34,529 bases of DNA from Roseburia hominis (GTDB lineage Bacteria; Bacillota; Clostridia; Lachnospirales; Lachnospiraceae). Position numbers and translations under genes: made by a program. Positions 1 through 7,959 of the stretch are shown piece by piece; the stretch's first letter is position 1; every line of letters begins with the position of its first letter. The notes under the pieces were generated by a model, which made no database searches, was not told the DNA's origin, and saw nothing but the letters and a program-made list of their open reading frames with translations. The stretch is from NCBI RefSeq assembly GCF_021531695.1, contig NZ_JADYUI010000026.1, forward strand, positions 1 through 34,529. The letters run 5' to 3'.

Positions 1-41
1 TGCCTTTTTAATTGCTTACATTGTTGAATTTTCAAGGTTCA

Positions 42-59
42 TCACACCTTTTGGTGTGG
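42..59. repeat. Short hairpin upstream of eutC
   Basis: CACACC and GGTGTG (43-58) form a perfect 6-bp stem around TTTT, with a possible extra T-G pair. A weak T-rich stretch follows. It may be the end of an upstream transcript. The first 192 bases hold no gene that I can support. Confidence 0.3.
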
Positions 60-127
60 GAAGTTTTAGTTAAAAAGTAAATATCATCTGAAAAGATAAA
101 AAATGACATGAAAAATAGACATAACTG

Positions 128-156
128 TTGTTGTGTCTGAAAAATTTGGATAGTAT
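128..156 (+). promoter_or_regulatory. Possible eutC promoter
   Basis: A TTGTTG (128-133), a 17-base gap and TAGTAT (151-156) lie 37 bases before the eutC start. The match to sigma-A boxes is moderate. A 9-bp hairpin (117-138, loop TGTT, one G-U pair) overlaps the -35 box. This could also be chance in AT-rich DNA. Confidence 0.3.
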
Positions 157-192
157 TTACAAAAATATAAATAAAGGAAGGGTGGTTCGTTT

Positions 193-945
193 ATGAAAGA
201 TATTACAGAAAAGTGTATTTCGGATTTGATTTATGCAGAATCAGTAGAAAAGCCGGATGAGCTCAAAAAAATGAAACAAAAAACACCAGCAAGAATTGGA
301 ATCGGACATGCTGGTGCAAGATATAAAACAGAACCAATGTTACGCTTTTTGGCAGATCAGGCAGCGGCATCAGATGCTGTATTTTCAGAAGTGAAAAAGG
401 AAGTGATAGAAGAACTGGGAGTTTTTGAAATAAAAACAAAATGCAAGGATAAGTATGAAATGTTGACTAGACCGGATTTTGGGAGAATTTTTGAAGAGGA
501 TACAAAAGAATATTTAAAGGAACACTGCAAATTAAATCCGGACGTGCAAATTTATTTTGGTGACGGGTTGTCCGCGCCTGCTATAAAAGCAAATATTCCA
601 GATTTGTATCCTACATTAGTACTTGGATTAGAGGATAAGGGAATTACGACAGGAACACCATTTTTTGTCCGTTACTGCAGAGTGAATACTGCAAGAACCA
701 TAGGGCCGTTACTTAAGGCTAAGGTGGTATGTGTGTTAATCGGAGAACGACCGGGAATGTTAACAAGTGAAAGCATGTCTGCATATATTGCCTATGATGC
801 AAGACCTGATATGTCTGAATCAGACTATACAGTAGTATCAAATATCAGCAAACATGGAATTCCGCCAGTAGAGGCTGCAGCGCATATTGTAGATTTAATT
901 GAAGAAATTTTAATGAAGAAAAAAAGCGGAGTAGCATTAAAATAG
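193..945 (+). CDS. eutC: Ethanolamine ammonia-lyase small subunit (EutC)
   Basis: EutC is the small subunit of the adenosylcobalamin-dependent enzyme that splits ethanolamine into acetaldehyde and ammonia. The 250-residue protein shows the family blocks: RIGIGHAGAR then an LRFLADQAAA-type segment (34-63), LTRPDFGR (91-98), FGDGLSAPA (122-130) and IGERPGMLTSES (183-194) followed by AYIAYDARP. It is somewhat shorter than the enterobacterial protein of about 295 residues. The start has a GGAAGG-type ribosome site. The large subunit EutB, needed for activity and normally just upstream, is not within the first 192 bases, so it must lie beyond the window or elsewhere. The next gene downstream is a PucR-type regulator. 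Family assignment is secure; that the physiological substrate is ethanolamine is inferred. Confidence 0.93.
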   Translation: MKDITEKCISDLIYAESVEKPDELKKMKQKTPARIGIGHAGARYKTEPMLRFLADQAAASDAVFSEVKKEVIEELGVFEIKTKCKDKYEMLTRPDFGRIFEEDTKEYLKEHCKLNPDVQIYFGDGLSAPAIKANIPDLYPTLVLGLEDKGITTGTPFFVRYCRVNTARTIGPLLKAKVVCVLIGERPGMLTSESMSAYIAYDARPDMSESDYTVVSNISKHGIPPVEAAAHIVDLIEEILMKKKSGVALK

Positions 946-982
946 TACGCACTATTTGGGAGTTTACTTTTATGTAAAATCA

Positions 983-1011
983 TTGACAAACAACCCGATA
1001 TGACCTATATT
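983..1011 (+). promoter_or_regulatory. Promoter of the PucR-type regulator gene
   Basis: TTGACA (983-988), a 17-base gap and TATATT (1006-1011) form a near-consensus sigma-A promoter 52 bases before the start at 1063. The regulator therefore probably has its own transcript and does not depend on eutC read-through. Confidence 0.6.
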
Positions 1012-1062
1012 TTACCCAAGTAGTAAGCATATATTTTTATACTTTGGACAAGGGGAAAATCA

Positions 1063-2262
1063 ATGGTAAAATGCAGTGATATTGCAAAAATGAATTTAGA
1101 CGGCATGTGGCTGTTAGCCGGCAAAGCCGGACTTGACCGGGTCGTGTCATGGACTTATGTGGTGCTGACACGACCTTTTGATGACCATATGAATCATGGG
1201 AATTTTGCATTTTGTGGTGTGGATTTTGAACGGTTTGGCTGGAATGAAGTGGAAAAAATCATGCTGGAATTGAATGATTTAAAGATTTCCGGTTTTGCGG
1301 TTTCGATTAAAGATGAGAAGGAGCCGGTGCCGGAACGTATCTTAAATCTTGCGGAAGAATTGGCGTTACCTTTATTTCAAATTCGTTGGGAAAAAGCATC
1401 GTTTGTTGACCTTGCACAGAGTATCGGAAATTATATTGTTGAGGAAAACAATAAGGCAAACCGCAAAGGGGATTTCCTTTATAACCTACTGTTTGGATAT
1501 GATATTAACGAACGTTATATCGAAAAAATAGCAGGTCTTTTTGGGATGGACTTTTCTATTCCGCACCGGGTAGGAATTATTGTAGTGGACAGAGTGTATG
1601 GAGATAATCTGGAAAATGATGAGCATACCTATAATTATTATATGAGCTGTATGACAAAGATGATTTCTGATATGGAAGATGCTACGCTTTTTATGAATTT
1701 TTTAAATAAGGGAGTCATTCTGTTTCCGGATTATGAGGATGACAGGATCATTAAAAAGTTAGAGTATATCTTAAATCAGTTAGATGAGGATATACAGTTT
1801 CGGGGAAGAATAAAGAGTACCTGCATTTTGGGAAGACCTTATTTAAATCCGCAGGATTACGGAAAAAGTTATCAGGAGGCGAAGAGCTTAATTTTCAAAA
1901 AGGATGCTTTAGTCAGCTCCCAGAAGAAAAAGGTAATAAGCAGCAGTATGATGGGAATTTATAAGTTCCTTTTTGCGAATGGAAATAGAGAGGAGATAGG
2001 GGCATATTGCGAGAAAAAGCTTCGAAAACTGGAAGAATACGATAGTGCAAACAGTACGGATTTAATTGATACTTTCCTGGCATATTATATGAATGGATTT
2101 AATGTCAGTAAGACGGCAAGCGCTTTATACATTCATAGAAATACGTTGCAGTACAGGCTTGCAAAGATTTCAGAATTATTAGAGCTGGAACTGGATGACT
2201 ATAGAGAATGCCTGGAAATCATAAATTGTATTATGGTAAAAAAAATGATGTTTTCACAATAA
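1063..2262 (+). CDS. PucR/CdaR-family transcriptional regulator
   Basis: A 399-residue DNA-binding regulator. The N-terminal ~125 residues match the PucR ligand-sensing domain, the middle looks like the degenerate GGDEF-type domain of CdaR regulators, and the C-terminus (about 345-390) is the PucR helix-turn-helix, with NVSKTASALYIHRNTLQYRL visible. Family members usually activate catabolic genes for purines, sugar acids or amino acids when their substrate is present. It has its own near-consensus promoter and an AAGGGG ribosome site. It lies directly upstream of the large importer/oxidoreductase cluster, and a TTGGTTAA motif resembling the core of the Bacillus PucR box is in the intervening spacer. 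I infer it controls that cluster; the effector is unknown. Confidence 0.88.
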   Translation: MVKCSDIAKMNLDGMWLLAGKAGLDRVVSWTYVVLTRPFDDHMNHGNFAFCGVDFERFGWNEVEKIMLELNDLKISGFAVSIKDEKEPVPERILNLAEELALPLFQIRWEKASFVDLAQSIGNYIVEENNKANRKGDFLYNLLFGYDINERYIEKIAGLFGMDFSIPHRVGIIVVDRVYGDNLENDEHTYNYYMSCMTKMISDMEDATLFMNFLNKGVILFPDYEDDRIIKKLEYILNQLDEDIQFRGRIKSTCILGRPYLNPQDYGKSYQEAKSLIFKKDALVSSQKKKVISSSMMGIYKFLFANGNREEIGAYCEKKLRKLEEYDSANSTDLIDTFLAYYMNGFNVSKTASALYIHRNTLQYRLAKISELLELELDDYRECLEIINCIMVKKMMFSQ

Positions 2263-2319
2263 TAGGCATTGCTTTATGGGTATTGTTTTATTGCAATTGT
2301 GCAAAGTGAACAATGCATT

Positions 2320-2327
2320 TTGGTTAA
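2320..2327 (+). promoter_or_regulatory. Candidate PucR-box core
   Basis: TTGGTTAA matches the core of the Bacillus subtilis PucR box (WWWCNTTGGTTAA, recalled from the literature), though the C of the 5' half is absent. It ends 8 bases before a -35 box, where an activator would be expected. An 8-mer can occur by chance. Confidence 0.35.
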
Positions 2328-2335
2328 GTTAAATA

Positions 2336-2364
2336 TTGAAGTAAACGAGTTATTTGAATAAAAT
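2336..2364 (+). promoter_or_regulatory. Promoter of the importer/oxidoreductase cluster
   Basis: TTGAAG (2336-2341), a 17-base gap and TAAAAT (2359-2364) make a good sigma-A promoter. Transcription from about 2371 would have to pass a strong hairpin/T-tract at 2409-2455 before reaching the first gene. Confidence 0.5.
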
Positions 2365-2408
2365 AAATTTAAATTTTTCGAAGAGAAAAATAAAATGATT
2401 CAGATAAC

Positions 2409-2455
2409 AAAGGCGTTATGAATTCCAAATGGAATGTCATGACGCCTTTTTTGTT
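2409..2455 (+). terminator. Intrinsic terminator or attenuator in the cluster leader
   Basis: The arms 2409-2426 and 2431-2449 pair over 18 bp with one bulged G and one G-T pair around an AAAT tetraloop. The run of T (2447-2452) follows directly. It lies 147 bases past the regulator gene stop and 32 bases before the lipoprotein start. It may simply end the regulator transcript, or act as an attenuator for the promoter at 2336. Confidence 0.75.
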
Positions 2456-2486
2456 CCCGGGATGGCGGAGCAGGAAGGAGCGTATT

Positions 2487-3416
2487 ATGAAGAAAAAATT
2501 AGTATCCAGTTTATTAGTATTATCAATGGCAGCAACGTTATTTGCAGGATGTGGCAGTGGAAAAGAGACAGATACTTCCGGTGAAGCACAGACAACAGGG
2601 GAAGGTACAGAGACAAAAGAAACAGGCGAAGGTGGAAATTATGAAGAGAAAAAGGTACTTCGTGTTGCAATGGAATGTGCATATGCTCCTTTCAACTGGA
2701 CACAGGAGACAGAGGATGTTCCAAATGGAGATAAGGCAGTAAAGATTGCAAACAGTGATGGATATGCATGGGGCTATGATGTAAAAACTGCACAAATGCT
2801 GGCAGATGCATTAGGATGGGAGCTTGAAATTTATAAAACCGAATGGAGTGCAATTGTAATGGGATTGGATGCCAATGATTACGATTGTATTATCGGTGGA
2901 ATGTGTTATAGCGAAGAACGTGACGAGACACTTGATTTTACCACTCCATATTATTTAAGAGATGTGGTGCTTACGGTAAAAGACGATGGTCCATATGCAG
3001 ATGTTACAGATGTTAGTGAATTTGATGGTAAAAATCCAACGGTTACTACACAGCTTGGAACAAACTTCCCGAATTACTATCCGTTAATTCCTACTGCAGT
3101 AGAGGGAACACAGTATGAGACAACTTCGGAAGTGTTTATGGCTGTAAAATCAGGAACAGCAGATATCAGTGTTATTGATTACCCAACTTCAAAATCAGCA
3201 GTTGGAACGATGTCCGGTCTTAAAATATTAGATATTGATTTACCGTGTCCGGAAGCAAATTCCAATGATGTATGTATTGCGGTAAGAGAGGGTGATACGG
3301 AATTAAAAGAGTTACTTCAGGGTGCATTAGAGGAATGTGGATGGACAACAGACAATAAAGATAAATTCGATGCACAGATGGATGAAATGATTGAAGTACA
3401 GCCATCATCAAATTAG
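2487..3416 (+). CDS. Amino acid/amine ABC transporter substrate-binding lipoprotein
   Basis: A 309-residue extracellular binding protein of the polar amino acid (His/Gln/Arg) family. It starts with a lipoprotein signal: lysines, a hydrophobic core and lipobox LFAGC, so the Cys would carry lipid. A Thr/Glu-rich linker follows, then the folded domain beginning near KVLRVAMECAYAPFNW and containing GYAWGYDVKTAQMLADALG. The start at 2487 is chosen because AGGAAGGAG lies 7 bases ahead and the signal peptide begins there; an in-frame start at 2418 would lie inside the terminator hairpin. Permease and ATPase follow directly. The ligand cannot be read from sequence, but the neighbouring amine/amino acid oxidation genes suggest the same substrate. 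Confidence 0.9.
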   Translation: MKKKLVSSLLVLSMAATLFAGCGSGKETDTSGEAQTTGEGTETKETGEGGNYEEKKVLRVAMECAYAPFNWTQETEDVPNGDKAVKIANSDGYAWGYDVKTAQMLADALGWELEIYKTEWSAIVMGLDANDYDCIIGGMCYSEERDETLDFTTPYYLRDVVLTVKDDGPYADVTDVSEFDGKNPTVTTQLGTNFPNYYPLIPTAVEGTQYETTSEVFMAVKSGTADISVIDYPTSKSAVGTMSGLKILDIDLPCPEANSNDVCIAVREGDTELKELLQGALEECGWTTDNKDKFDAQMDEMIEVQPSSN

Positions 3417-3438
3417 AAAATAACGGGAGGTGTCATTC

Positions 3439-4224
3439 ATGGGAGAGATGGGCATATTATTGGCAGCAGCTACGCCTGGTGCGGAAAGTGGAAGTTTAGA
3501 ATGGGCAGTCTTTATCGCTCAGAAATATGCGGGCATGTTTTTAAATGCGACATGGACGACATTATATGTGGCAGTTATCGGTACAATCGTAGGATTTTTA
3601 CTGGGATTTCTGGTTGGTGTGATTAACACCAGCCAGGTACATCCGGAAGATTTCATATTGAAACGGATTTTTTCTAAAATCTTACGGGTGATTGTAATGA
3701 TTTATATGGAAATTTTCAGAGACACGCCAATGATTGTACAGGGCATGATTATCTATTATGGTTTAAGACAGTCTAATGTGGAAATTGCGCCTGTTGTGGC
3801 AGGTATTCTTGTAACAGTGTTAAATACGGGAGCTTATATGGGTGAGACGGTACGTGCCGGAATTAACTCCGTAGACAAAGGTCAGGAAGAAGGAGCACTT
3901 GCCATGGGAATGTCACATGTTGGAGCAATGATTCATGTAATCTTGCCGCAGGCATTTCGAAATGTAATCCCTGAGATGGGAAATACTTTTGTTAACAATT
4001 TGAAAATGACCTCGGTGTTAAATGTTATCGGTGTTTCAGAGCTTTTCTTAATGGCAAAGACGGCAGGTGGTTCTTATTATAAATACTATGAATCCTATCT
4101 TGTTATTGCAGCGATTTATTTAGTACTTTGTTTCATTTTTAACAGATTATTTGCTCTGTTAGAAAAGAAATTAGAAGGAAAATCAGATTATGTACTGGCA
4201 ACGGAATATTTAGATAATGAGTAG
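3439..4224 (+). CDS. Amino acid ABC transporter permease (HisM/GlnP family)
   Basis: A 261-residue inner-membrane permease. After a short N-terminus it has about five to six membrane helices, among them [20 protein letters not shown], and the cytoplasmic EAA loop that docks the ATPase ([20 protein letters not shown] then [15 protein letters not shown]). The [11 protein letters not shown] segment is typical of HisM-type permeases. Start 3439 is preferred because GGGAGG lies 8 bases before it; an in-frame GTG at 3430 overlaps that ribosome site. Only one permease gene is present, so it presumably forms a homodimer. The ATPase gene begins 11 bases after the stop. Confidence 0.92.
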   Translation: MGEMGILLAAATPGAESGSLEWAVFIAQKYAGMFLNATWTTLYVAVIGTIVGFLLGFLVGVINTSQVHPEDFILKRIFSKILRVIVMIYMEIFRDTPMIVQGMIIYYGLRQSNVEIAPVVAGILVTVLNTGAYMGETVRAGINSVDKGQEEGALAMGMSHVGAMIHVILPQAFRNVIPEMGNTFVNNLKMTSVLNVIGVSELFLMAKTAGGSYYKYYESYLVIAAIYLVLCFIFNRLFALLEKKLEGKSDYVLATEYLDNE

Positions 4225-4235
4225 GAGGGATAATT

Positions 4236-4976
4236 ATGTCAGATGCCATTATAAAAGTAGAGAGTTTAAGAAAAAGTTTTGGTGACCATGAGGTATTAAA
4301 AAAGATTGATTTTGAAATAAAAAAGGGCGAGGTTATCTGCATTATTGGTTCTTCCGGTTCCGGAAAATCTACCTTGCTTCGGTGTATTAATCATTTGGAA
4401 ACACCGACAGAAGGCGAGATATTGTTTCATGATGTTCCGATAAAAAATACCGGTCGTGCACTTTCGGAGTATCGAACCAAAGTTGGTATGGTATTTCAGT
4501 CTTTCAATCTATTTAATAATATGACTGTGTTTGATAATTGTATGTCCGGTACGAAAAAGGTGTTGCACTTAGAAAAAGAAGAATGTAAAAGCCGGGCAAT
4601 TACTCACTTAAAGCAGGTAGGAATGGCACCATATATTCATGCAAAACCATCACAGCTTTCCGGAGGACAGAAGCAGCGTGTAGCAATTGCAAGAGCACTT
4701 TGTATGAATCCGGAAGTTTTGCTTTTTGATGAACCAACGAGTGCCTTGGACCCGGAAATGGTAGGCGAAGTTTTAAATGTAATGAAAAAACTGGCGAGTG
4801 AAGGGCTTACAATGATTATTGTAACGCATGAAATGGAATTTGCAAAAAATGTTTCTACCAGAACAATTTTCATGGATGACGGATATGTGGTGGAAGATGA
4901 TATACCACAGAATCTGTTTACAAATCCGAAAAACCCAAGAACCAGAGAATTTTTAAAACGCTATATGGAAAGTTGA
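4236..4976 (+). CDS. Amino acid ABC transporter ATPase (GlnQ/HisP family)
   Basis: A 246-residue ATP-binding subunit that powers the importer formed with the two preceding genes. Walker A GSSGSGKS (38-45), the Q-loop VFQSFNLF, the signature LSGGQKQR, Walker [13 protein letters not shown] and the switch histidine in IIVTHEMEF are all intact. Spacing NMTVFDN after the Q-loop and the length fit the polar-amino-acid subfamily. GAGGGA precedes the start. The next gene, a cytidylate-kinase-like protein, starts 9 bases after the stop, so the four genes are probably cotranscribed. Confidence 0.95.
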   Translation: MSDAIIKVESLRKSFGDHEVLKKIDFEIKKGEVICIIGSSGSGKSTLLRCINHLETPTEGEILFHDVPIKNTGRALSEYRTKVGMVFQSFNLFNNMTVFDNCMSGTKKVLHLEKEECKSRAITHLKQVGMAPYIHAKPSQLSGGQKQRVAIARALCMNPEVLLFDEPTSALDPEMVGEVLNVMKKLASEGLTMIIVTHEMEFAKNVSTRTIFMDDGYVVEDDIPQNLFTNPKNPRTREFLKRYMES

Positions 4977-4985
4977 GGGTAAAAT

Positions 4986-5666
4986 ATGAAAAATTATGTG
5001 ATTACGGTAGCACGAGGCTTTGGCAGTGGCGGAAAACAGATTGCCAGCAGAGTCGCAGAAGAATTAGGAATTCATTGCTATGAAAATAGAATCTTAACAC
5101 TTGCATCCCAGATGAGTGGTTTAGATGAGCAGCTTTTCAGAGAAGTAAATGAAAAGATGAGGGATAAAAAAGTATCTTCTTTTTTAAGAGGACTTCCGAT
5201 TACCAGTAAACCGAAGCCGGAAGATAGAGATTTCGTTTCTGATGAAAAGCTTTATGAATTGCAAAAACAGATTATTGAACAACTGGCAGACAGTGAATCC
5301 TGCGTCATTGTGGGAAAATGTGCAGACTGGGTATTAAAAGACAGAAATAATGTGGTAAGCGTTTATATTGAAGCACCAAGACATTACTGTGTGCAAGAAA
5401 TTATGGAACGCATGGGTGTAAATGAGGCAACTGCGAATAAGTCAATCGAACAGACAGATAAATACAGAGCTGCTTATTATGAGCATTATACCGGGGGCAA
5501 TTATTGGACTAATCCGGTAAATTATGATTTGACTTTAAATAGTGAGCGGGTAGGAAAAGATAATTGCGTCAATATGATCCTGGATTATTTAAAGATGCGT
5601 TTTCCGGATATAGATTTTTCAAAGAAAAACGGTGCAGAAAAAGAAGAGAATAATAAAAAAGCATAG
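4986..5666 (+). CDS. Cytidylate-kinase-like family protein
   Basis: A 226-residue protein of the cytidylate-kinase-like family (the Pfam Cytidylate_kin2 type). The P-loop near the start reads GFGSGGKQIA: the glycines and lysine are present but the usual Ser/Thr after the lysine is Gln, as I recall for this family. ELGIHCYENRIL and CVIVGKCADWVL are further family segments. The true CMP kinase is a different, shorter-linkered protein, and the substrate of this group is not established. The gene sits between an importer ATPase and a [2Fe-2S] dehydrogenase subunit, 9 bases after the former and 33 bases before the latter. The tail (about 210-226) is highly charged. Its role in the cluster is unknown. 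Confidence 0.75.
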   Translation: MKNYVITVARGFGSGGKQIASRVAEELGIHCYENRILTLASQMSGLDEQLFREVNEKMRDKKVSSFLRGLPITSKPKPEDRDFVSDEKLYELQKQIIEQLADSESCVIVGKCADWVLKDRNNVVSVYIEAPRHYCVQEIMERMGVNEATANKSIEQTDKYRAAYYEHYTGGNYWTNPVNYDLTLNSERVGKDNCVNMILDYLKMRFPDIDFSKKNGAEKEENNKKA

Positions 5667-5699
5667 TTGATATTTGGCTAAGTAGTGGAGGAATTTGTT

Positions 5700-5996
5700 A
5701 TGAGAATCGAAGAACATCCTATTCTCGGGAAGACGGAGGAAAGGAAAAAAGTAACATTTACATATGATGGAAAACCAATGGAGGGATATGAAGGGGAACC
5801 GATTGCTGCAGCATTAAAGGCGGCAGGAGTTATGGTACACAGACATACGAAAAAAGGAAGTCCAAGAGGAATTTTCTGTGCGATTGGCAGATGTACAGAC
5901 TGTGTTATGGTGGTGGATGGAAAGCCAAACATCCGTACCTGTGTTACACCATTAGAAGAAGGAATGGTGGTACAGACACAGCATGGTTGCAAGTAG
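5700..5996 (+). CDS. [2Fe-2S] subunit of an amine/amino acid dehydrogenase (HcnA/SoxA N-terminal-like)
   Basis: A 98-residue plant-type [2Fe-2S] protein. The four likely ligands are Cys60, Cys65, Cys68 and Cys81 (C-x4-C-x2-C-x12-C), the pattern in hydrogen cyanide synthase HcnA, the small subunit of opine oxidase and D-hydroxyproline dehydrogenase, and the N-terminus of heterotetrameric sarcosine oxidase alpha. It is expected to pass electrons from the FAD subunits. Start 5700 is chosen for TGGAGGA 7 bases ahead; an in-frame GTG at 5685 overlaps the ribosome site. The large FAD subunit begins 36 bases downstream. Confidence 0.88.
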   Translation: MRIEEHPILGKTEERKKVTFTYDGKPMEGYEGEPIAAALKAAGVMVHRHTKKGSPRGIFCAIGRCTDCVMVVDGKPNIRTCVTPLEEGMVVQTQHGCK

Positions 5997-6032
5997 AAGA
6001 TATACAAAGTTGGAAAGAAGAGGAGCAGGCGT

Positions 6033-7607
6033 ATGAAACGGTATGAATTAATCGTTATTGGAGCAGGTCCGGCGGGATTATCCGCAGCAATTGAAGCTGC
6101 CAAGGCAGGAATGGAAGTTATTGTTTTTGATGAAAATGCAAGACCGGGAGGTCAGTTGTTTAAACAGATACATAAATTTTTTGGTTCGAAAGAACACAGA
6201 GCAAAGGTAAGAGGATTTAATATCGGAGAAGATTTACTAAAAGAGGCAAAAGAGGCAGGAGTTACAGTAGAACTTAATGCAACCGTTGTTGGTCTTTATC
6301 CGGAAAAAGAAGTAAATGTAAAAATCGGAAATAAAATTAAGCATATAAAAGGGGATGCGGTAATTATTGCAACGGGAGCCAGTGAGGCAGTTGTAAATTT
6401 CCCGGGCTGGACATTGCCGGGTGTAATCGGAGCAGGTGCAGCACAGACGATGATGAATCTTTATCATGTGCAGCCGGGAGAAAAAGTATTGATGTTAGGA
6501 AGCGGCAATGTGGGACTGGTTGTAAGTTATCAGTTATTGCAGGCTGGTTGTGAAGTCGTTGCATTGGTTGATGCGGCACCTAAAATCGGTGGATATGGTG
6601 TGCATGCTGCAAAGGTATCACGTTGTGGAGTTCCATTCTATCTTTCGCATACGATTAAGCAGGTAGAAGGAACCGATTGTGTGACGGGAGTTACTATTGC
6701 AGAAGTAGACGCTTCGTTCCATTTTATACCGGGAACGGAAAAGCATTTTGATGTTGACACAGTTTGTCTTGCAGTTGGATTAAATCCGATGAGTCAGTTG
6801 GCGGAAATGGCACAGTGTCAGATGGAAGATAATCCGAAGAAAGCAGGATTTGTACCGGTTTGTGATGAGTATGGAAGAACCAGTGTGGATGGTATTTATG
6901 TGGCAGGAGATGTTTCAGGCATTGAAGAAGCAAGTTCCGCAATGATTGAAGGAAGGATTGCCGGAGTATCCGTTGCACATGATTTTTCTTATGTAAATGA
7001 TGAAGAATTTAAAGAAAAAGTAGCTGGTTTTGAAACAGCATTAGGAAGTCTGCGTCAGGGGATGTTTGCTCCGGAAAACCGAGGAAAAAATATTGAAAAA
7101 ACCGAGGAAGGGATTGAGATATCTAAAAATCTTTTGAAAAAAGGGTATTTGGGAGAGGAAGTCTTTACATTTCCGGGTGTAAAGAAAATCAAGGGATTGC
7201 ATCCGGTGATTGAATGTACACAGAATATCCCATGTAATCCTTGTCAGGATGCATGTAAGCGAGGCTGCATTAAGATCGGAGAGAAAATCACGAGTCTTCC
7301 GGATGTAGATGAAAATGTTCCTTGTATCGGCTGTGGTATGTGCGTGGCAAGTTGTTCCGGACAGGCAATTTTCCTTGTGAATGAGGATGCAGGAGATGGT
7401 ATGGGTACGGTTACAATGCCGTATGAGTTTTTACCATTACCGGAAAAAGGAGAAAAAGGACTGGCGTTAAGCAGAAAGGGAGAAACGATTTGTGAGGCAG
7501 AAGTGGTAGAAGTTAAGACAGCACCGGCCTTCGATCATACGAATCTTTTGACGATAAAAGTGCCATCAGAATATGTAATGAATGCACGTTTCTATAAAGC
7601 CAGATAG
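6033..7607 (+). CDS. FAD-dependent dehydrogenase subunit with ferredoxin-like cysteine motifs (HcnB/opine oxidase A-like)
   Basis: A 524-residue flavoprotein of the NAD(P)H-disulfide-reductase fold seen in HcnB, opine oxidase subunit A and sarcosine oxidase alpha. GAGPAG (10-15) binds FAD; GSGNVG (156-161) marks a second nucleotide site; GIYVAGDVSG (287-296) is the C-terminal FAD motif. Unusually, residues 395-441 add a ferredoxin-like module: C401xxC404xxxC408xxxC412 and C431xxC434xxC437xxxC441, enough for two [4Fe-4S] clusters. In many homologues this C-terminal region instead carries a BFD-like [2Fe-2S] domain, which here is encoded separately by the next gene, 14 bases downstream. GAGGAG precedes the start. 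The substrate is unknown; the subunit probably conducts electrons from the DAO-type subunit. Confidence 0.87.
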   Translation: MKRYELIVIGAGPAGLSAAIEAAKAGMEVIVFDENARPGGQLFKQIHKFFGSKEHRAKVRGFNIGEDLLKEAKEAGVTVELNATVVGLYPEKEVNVKIGNKIKHIKGDAVIIATGASEAVVNFPGWTLPGVIGAGAAQTMMNLYHVQPGEKVLMLGSGNVGLVVSYQLLQAGCEVVALVDAAPKIGGYGVHAAKVSRCGVPFYLSHTIKQVEGTDCVTGVTIAEVDASFHFIPGTEKHFDVDTVCLAVGLNPMSQLAEMAQCQMEDNPKKAGFVPVCDEYGRTSVDGIYVAGDVSGIEEASSAMIEGRIAGVSVAHDFSYVNDEEFKEKVAGFETALGSLRQGMFAPENRGKNIEKTEEGIEISKNLLKKGYLGEEVFTFPGVKKIKGLHPVIECTQNIPCNPCQDACKRGCIKIGEKITSLPDVDENVPCIGCGMCVASCSGQAIFLVNEDAGDGMGTVTMPYEFLPLPEKGEKGLALSRKGETICEAEVVEVKTAPAFDHTNLLTIKVPSEYVMNARFYKAR

Positions 7608-7621
7608 GAGGATTGATTGTT

Positions 7622-7948
7622 ATGGAGAAATTACAGGACCGGTTTGCGGATATTGGAGAATTTGTACCGCAGGATGATGATGATGTGATTGTCTGCAGAT
7701 GTGAAGAAATTACAAAAGGCGAAATCAGAAAGGCTGTCCATGAGGGAATTTTTACGATTTCGGAAATGCGAAGATATTTAAGAAACGGAATGGGACTTTG
7801 TCAGGGACAGACTTGCGGGAAAATGGTAAAAGGTATTATGGCAAGAGAACTTGGAATTCGTCCAATTGATTTGACCCTGGCGACGGCAAGGGCACCGATG
7901 CGTCCGATGGAAATGAAAATATTAGCGAACGATAGAAATGATGATTAG
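7622..7948 (+). CDS. BFD-like [2Fe-2S]-binding protein
   Basis: A 108-residue stand-alone domain of the bacterioferritin-associated-ferredoxin type. Ligands are CRC (Cys25, Cys27) and C60-x4-C65 (LCQGQTCG), matching the C-x-C...C-x4-C pattern. The same domain ends HcnB-type flavoproteins and nitrite reductases, so this looks like a split-off domain of the preceding subunit. Start 7622 is preferred because AGGAG lies about 11 bases ahead; an in-frame TTG at 7613 overlaps it. The gene is 14 bases after the FAD subunit and 11 before the next gene, arguing for a stoichiometric complex. Confidence 0.87.
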   Translation: MEKLQDRFADIGEFVPQDDDDVIVCRCEEITKGEIRKAVHEGIFTISEMRRYLRNGMGLCQGQTCGKMVKGIMARELGIRPIDLTLATARAPMRPMEMKILANDRNDD

Positions 7949-7959
7949 GAGGAATTATT

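Noticed and set aside
43-138. ANTAR-type tandem hairpins for EutV-like antitermination ahead of eutC
   Set aside because: Two hairpins exist, but their loops are TTTT and TGTT, not the required hexaloop with A at position 1 and G at 4, and no terminator overlaps the second.
2418-2486. Longer start of the substrate-binding protein at 2418
   Set aside because: It lies within a terminator hairpin, lacks a ribosome site and puts 23 residues before an otherwise perfect lipoprotein signal.
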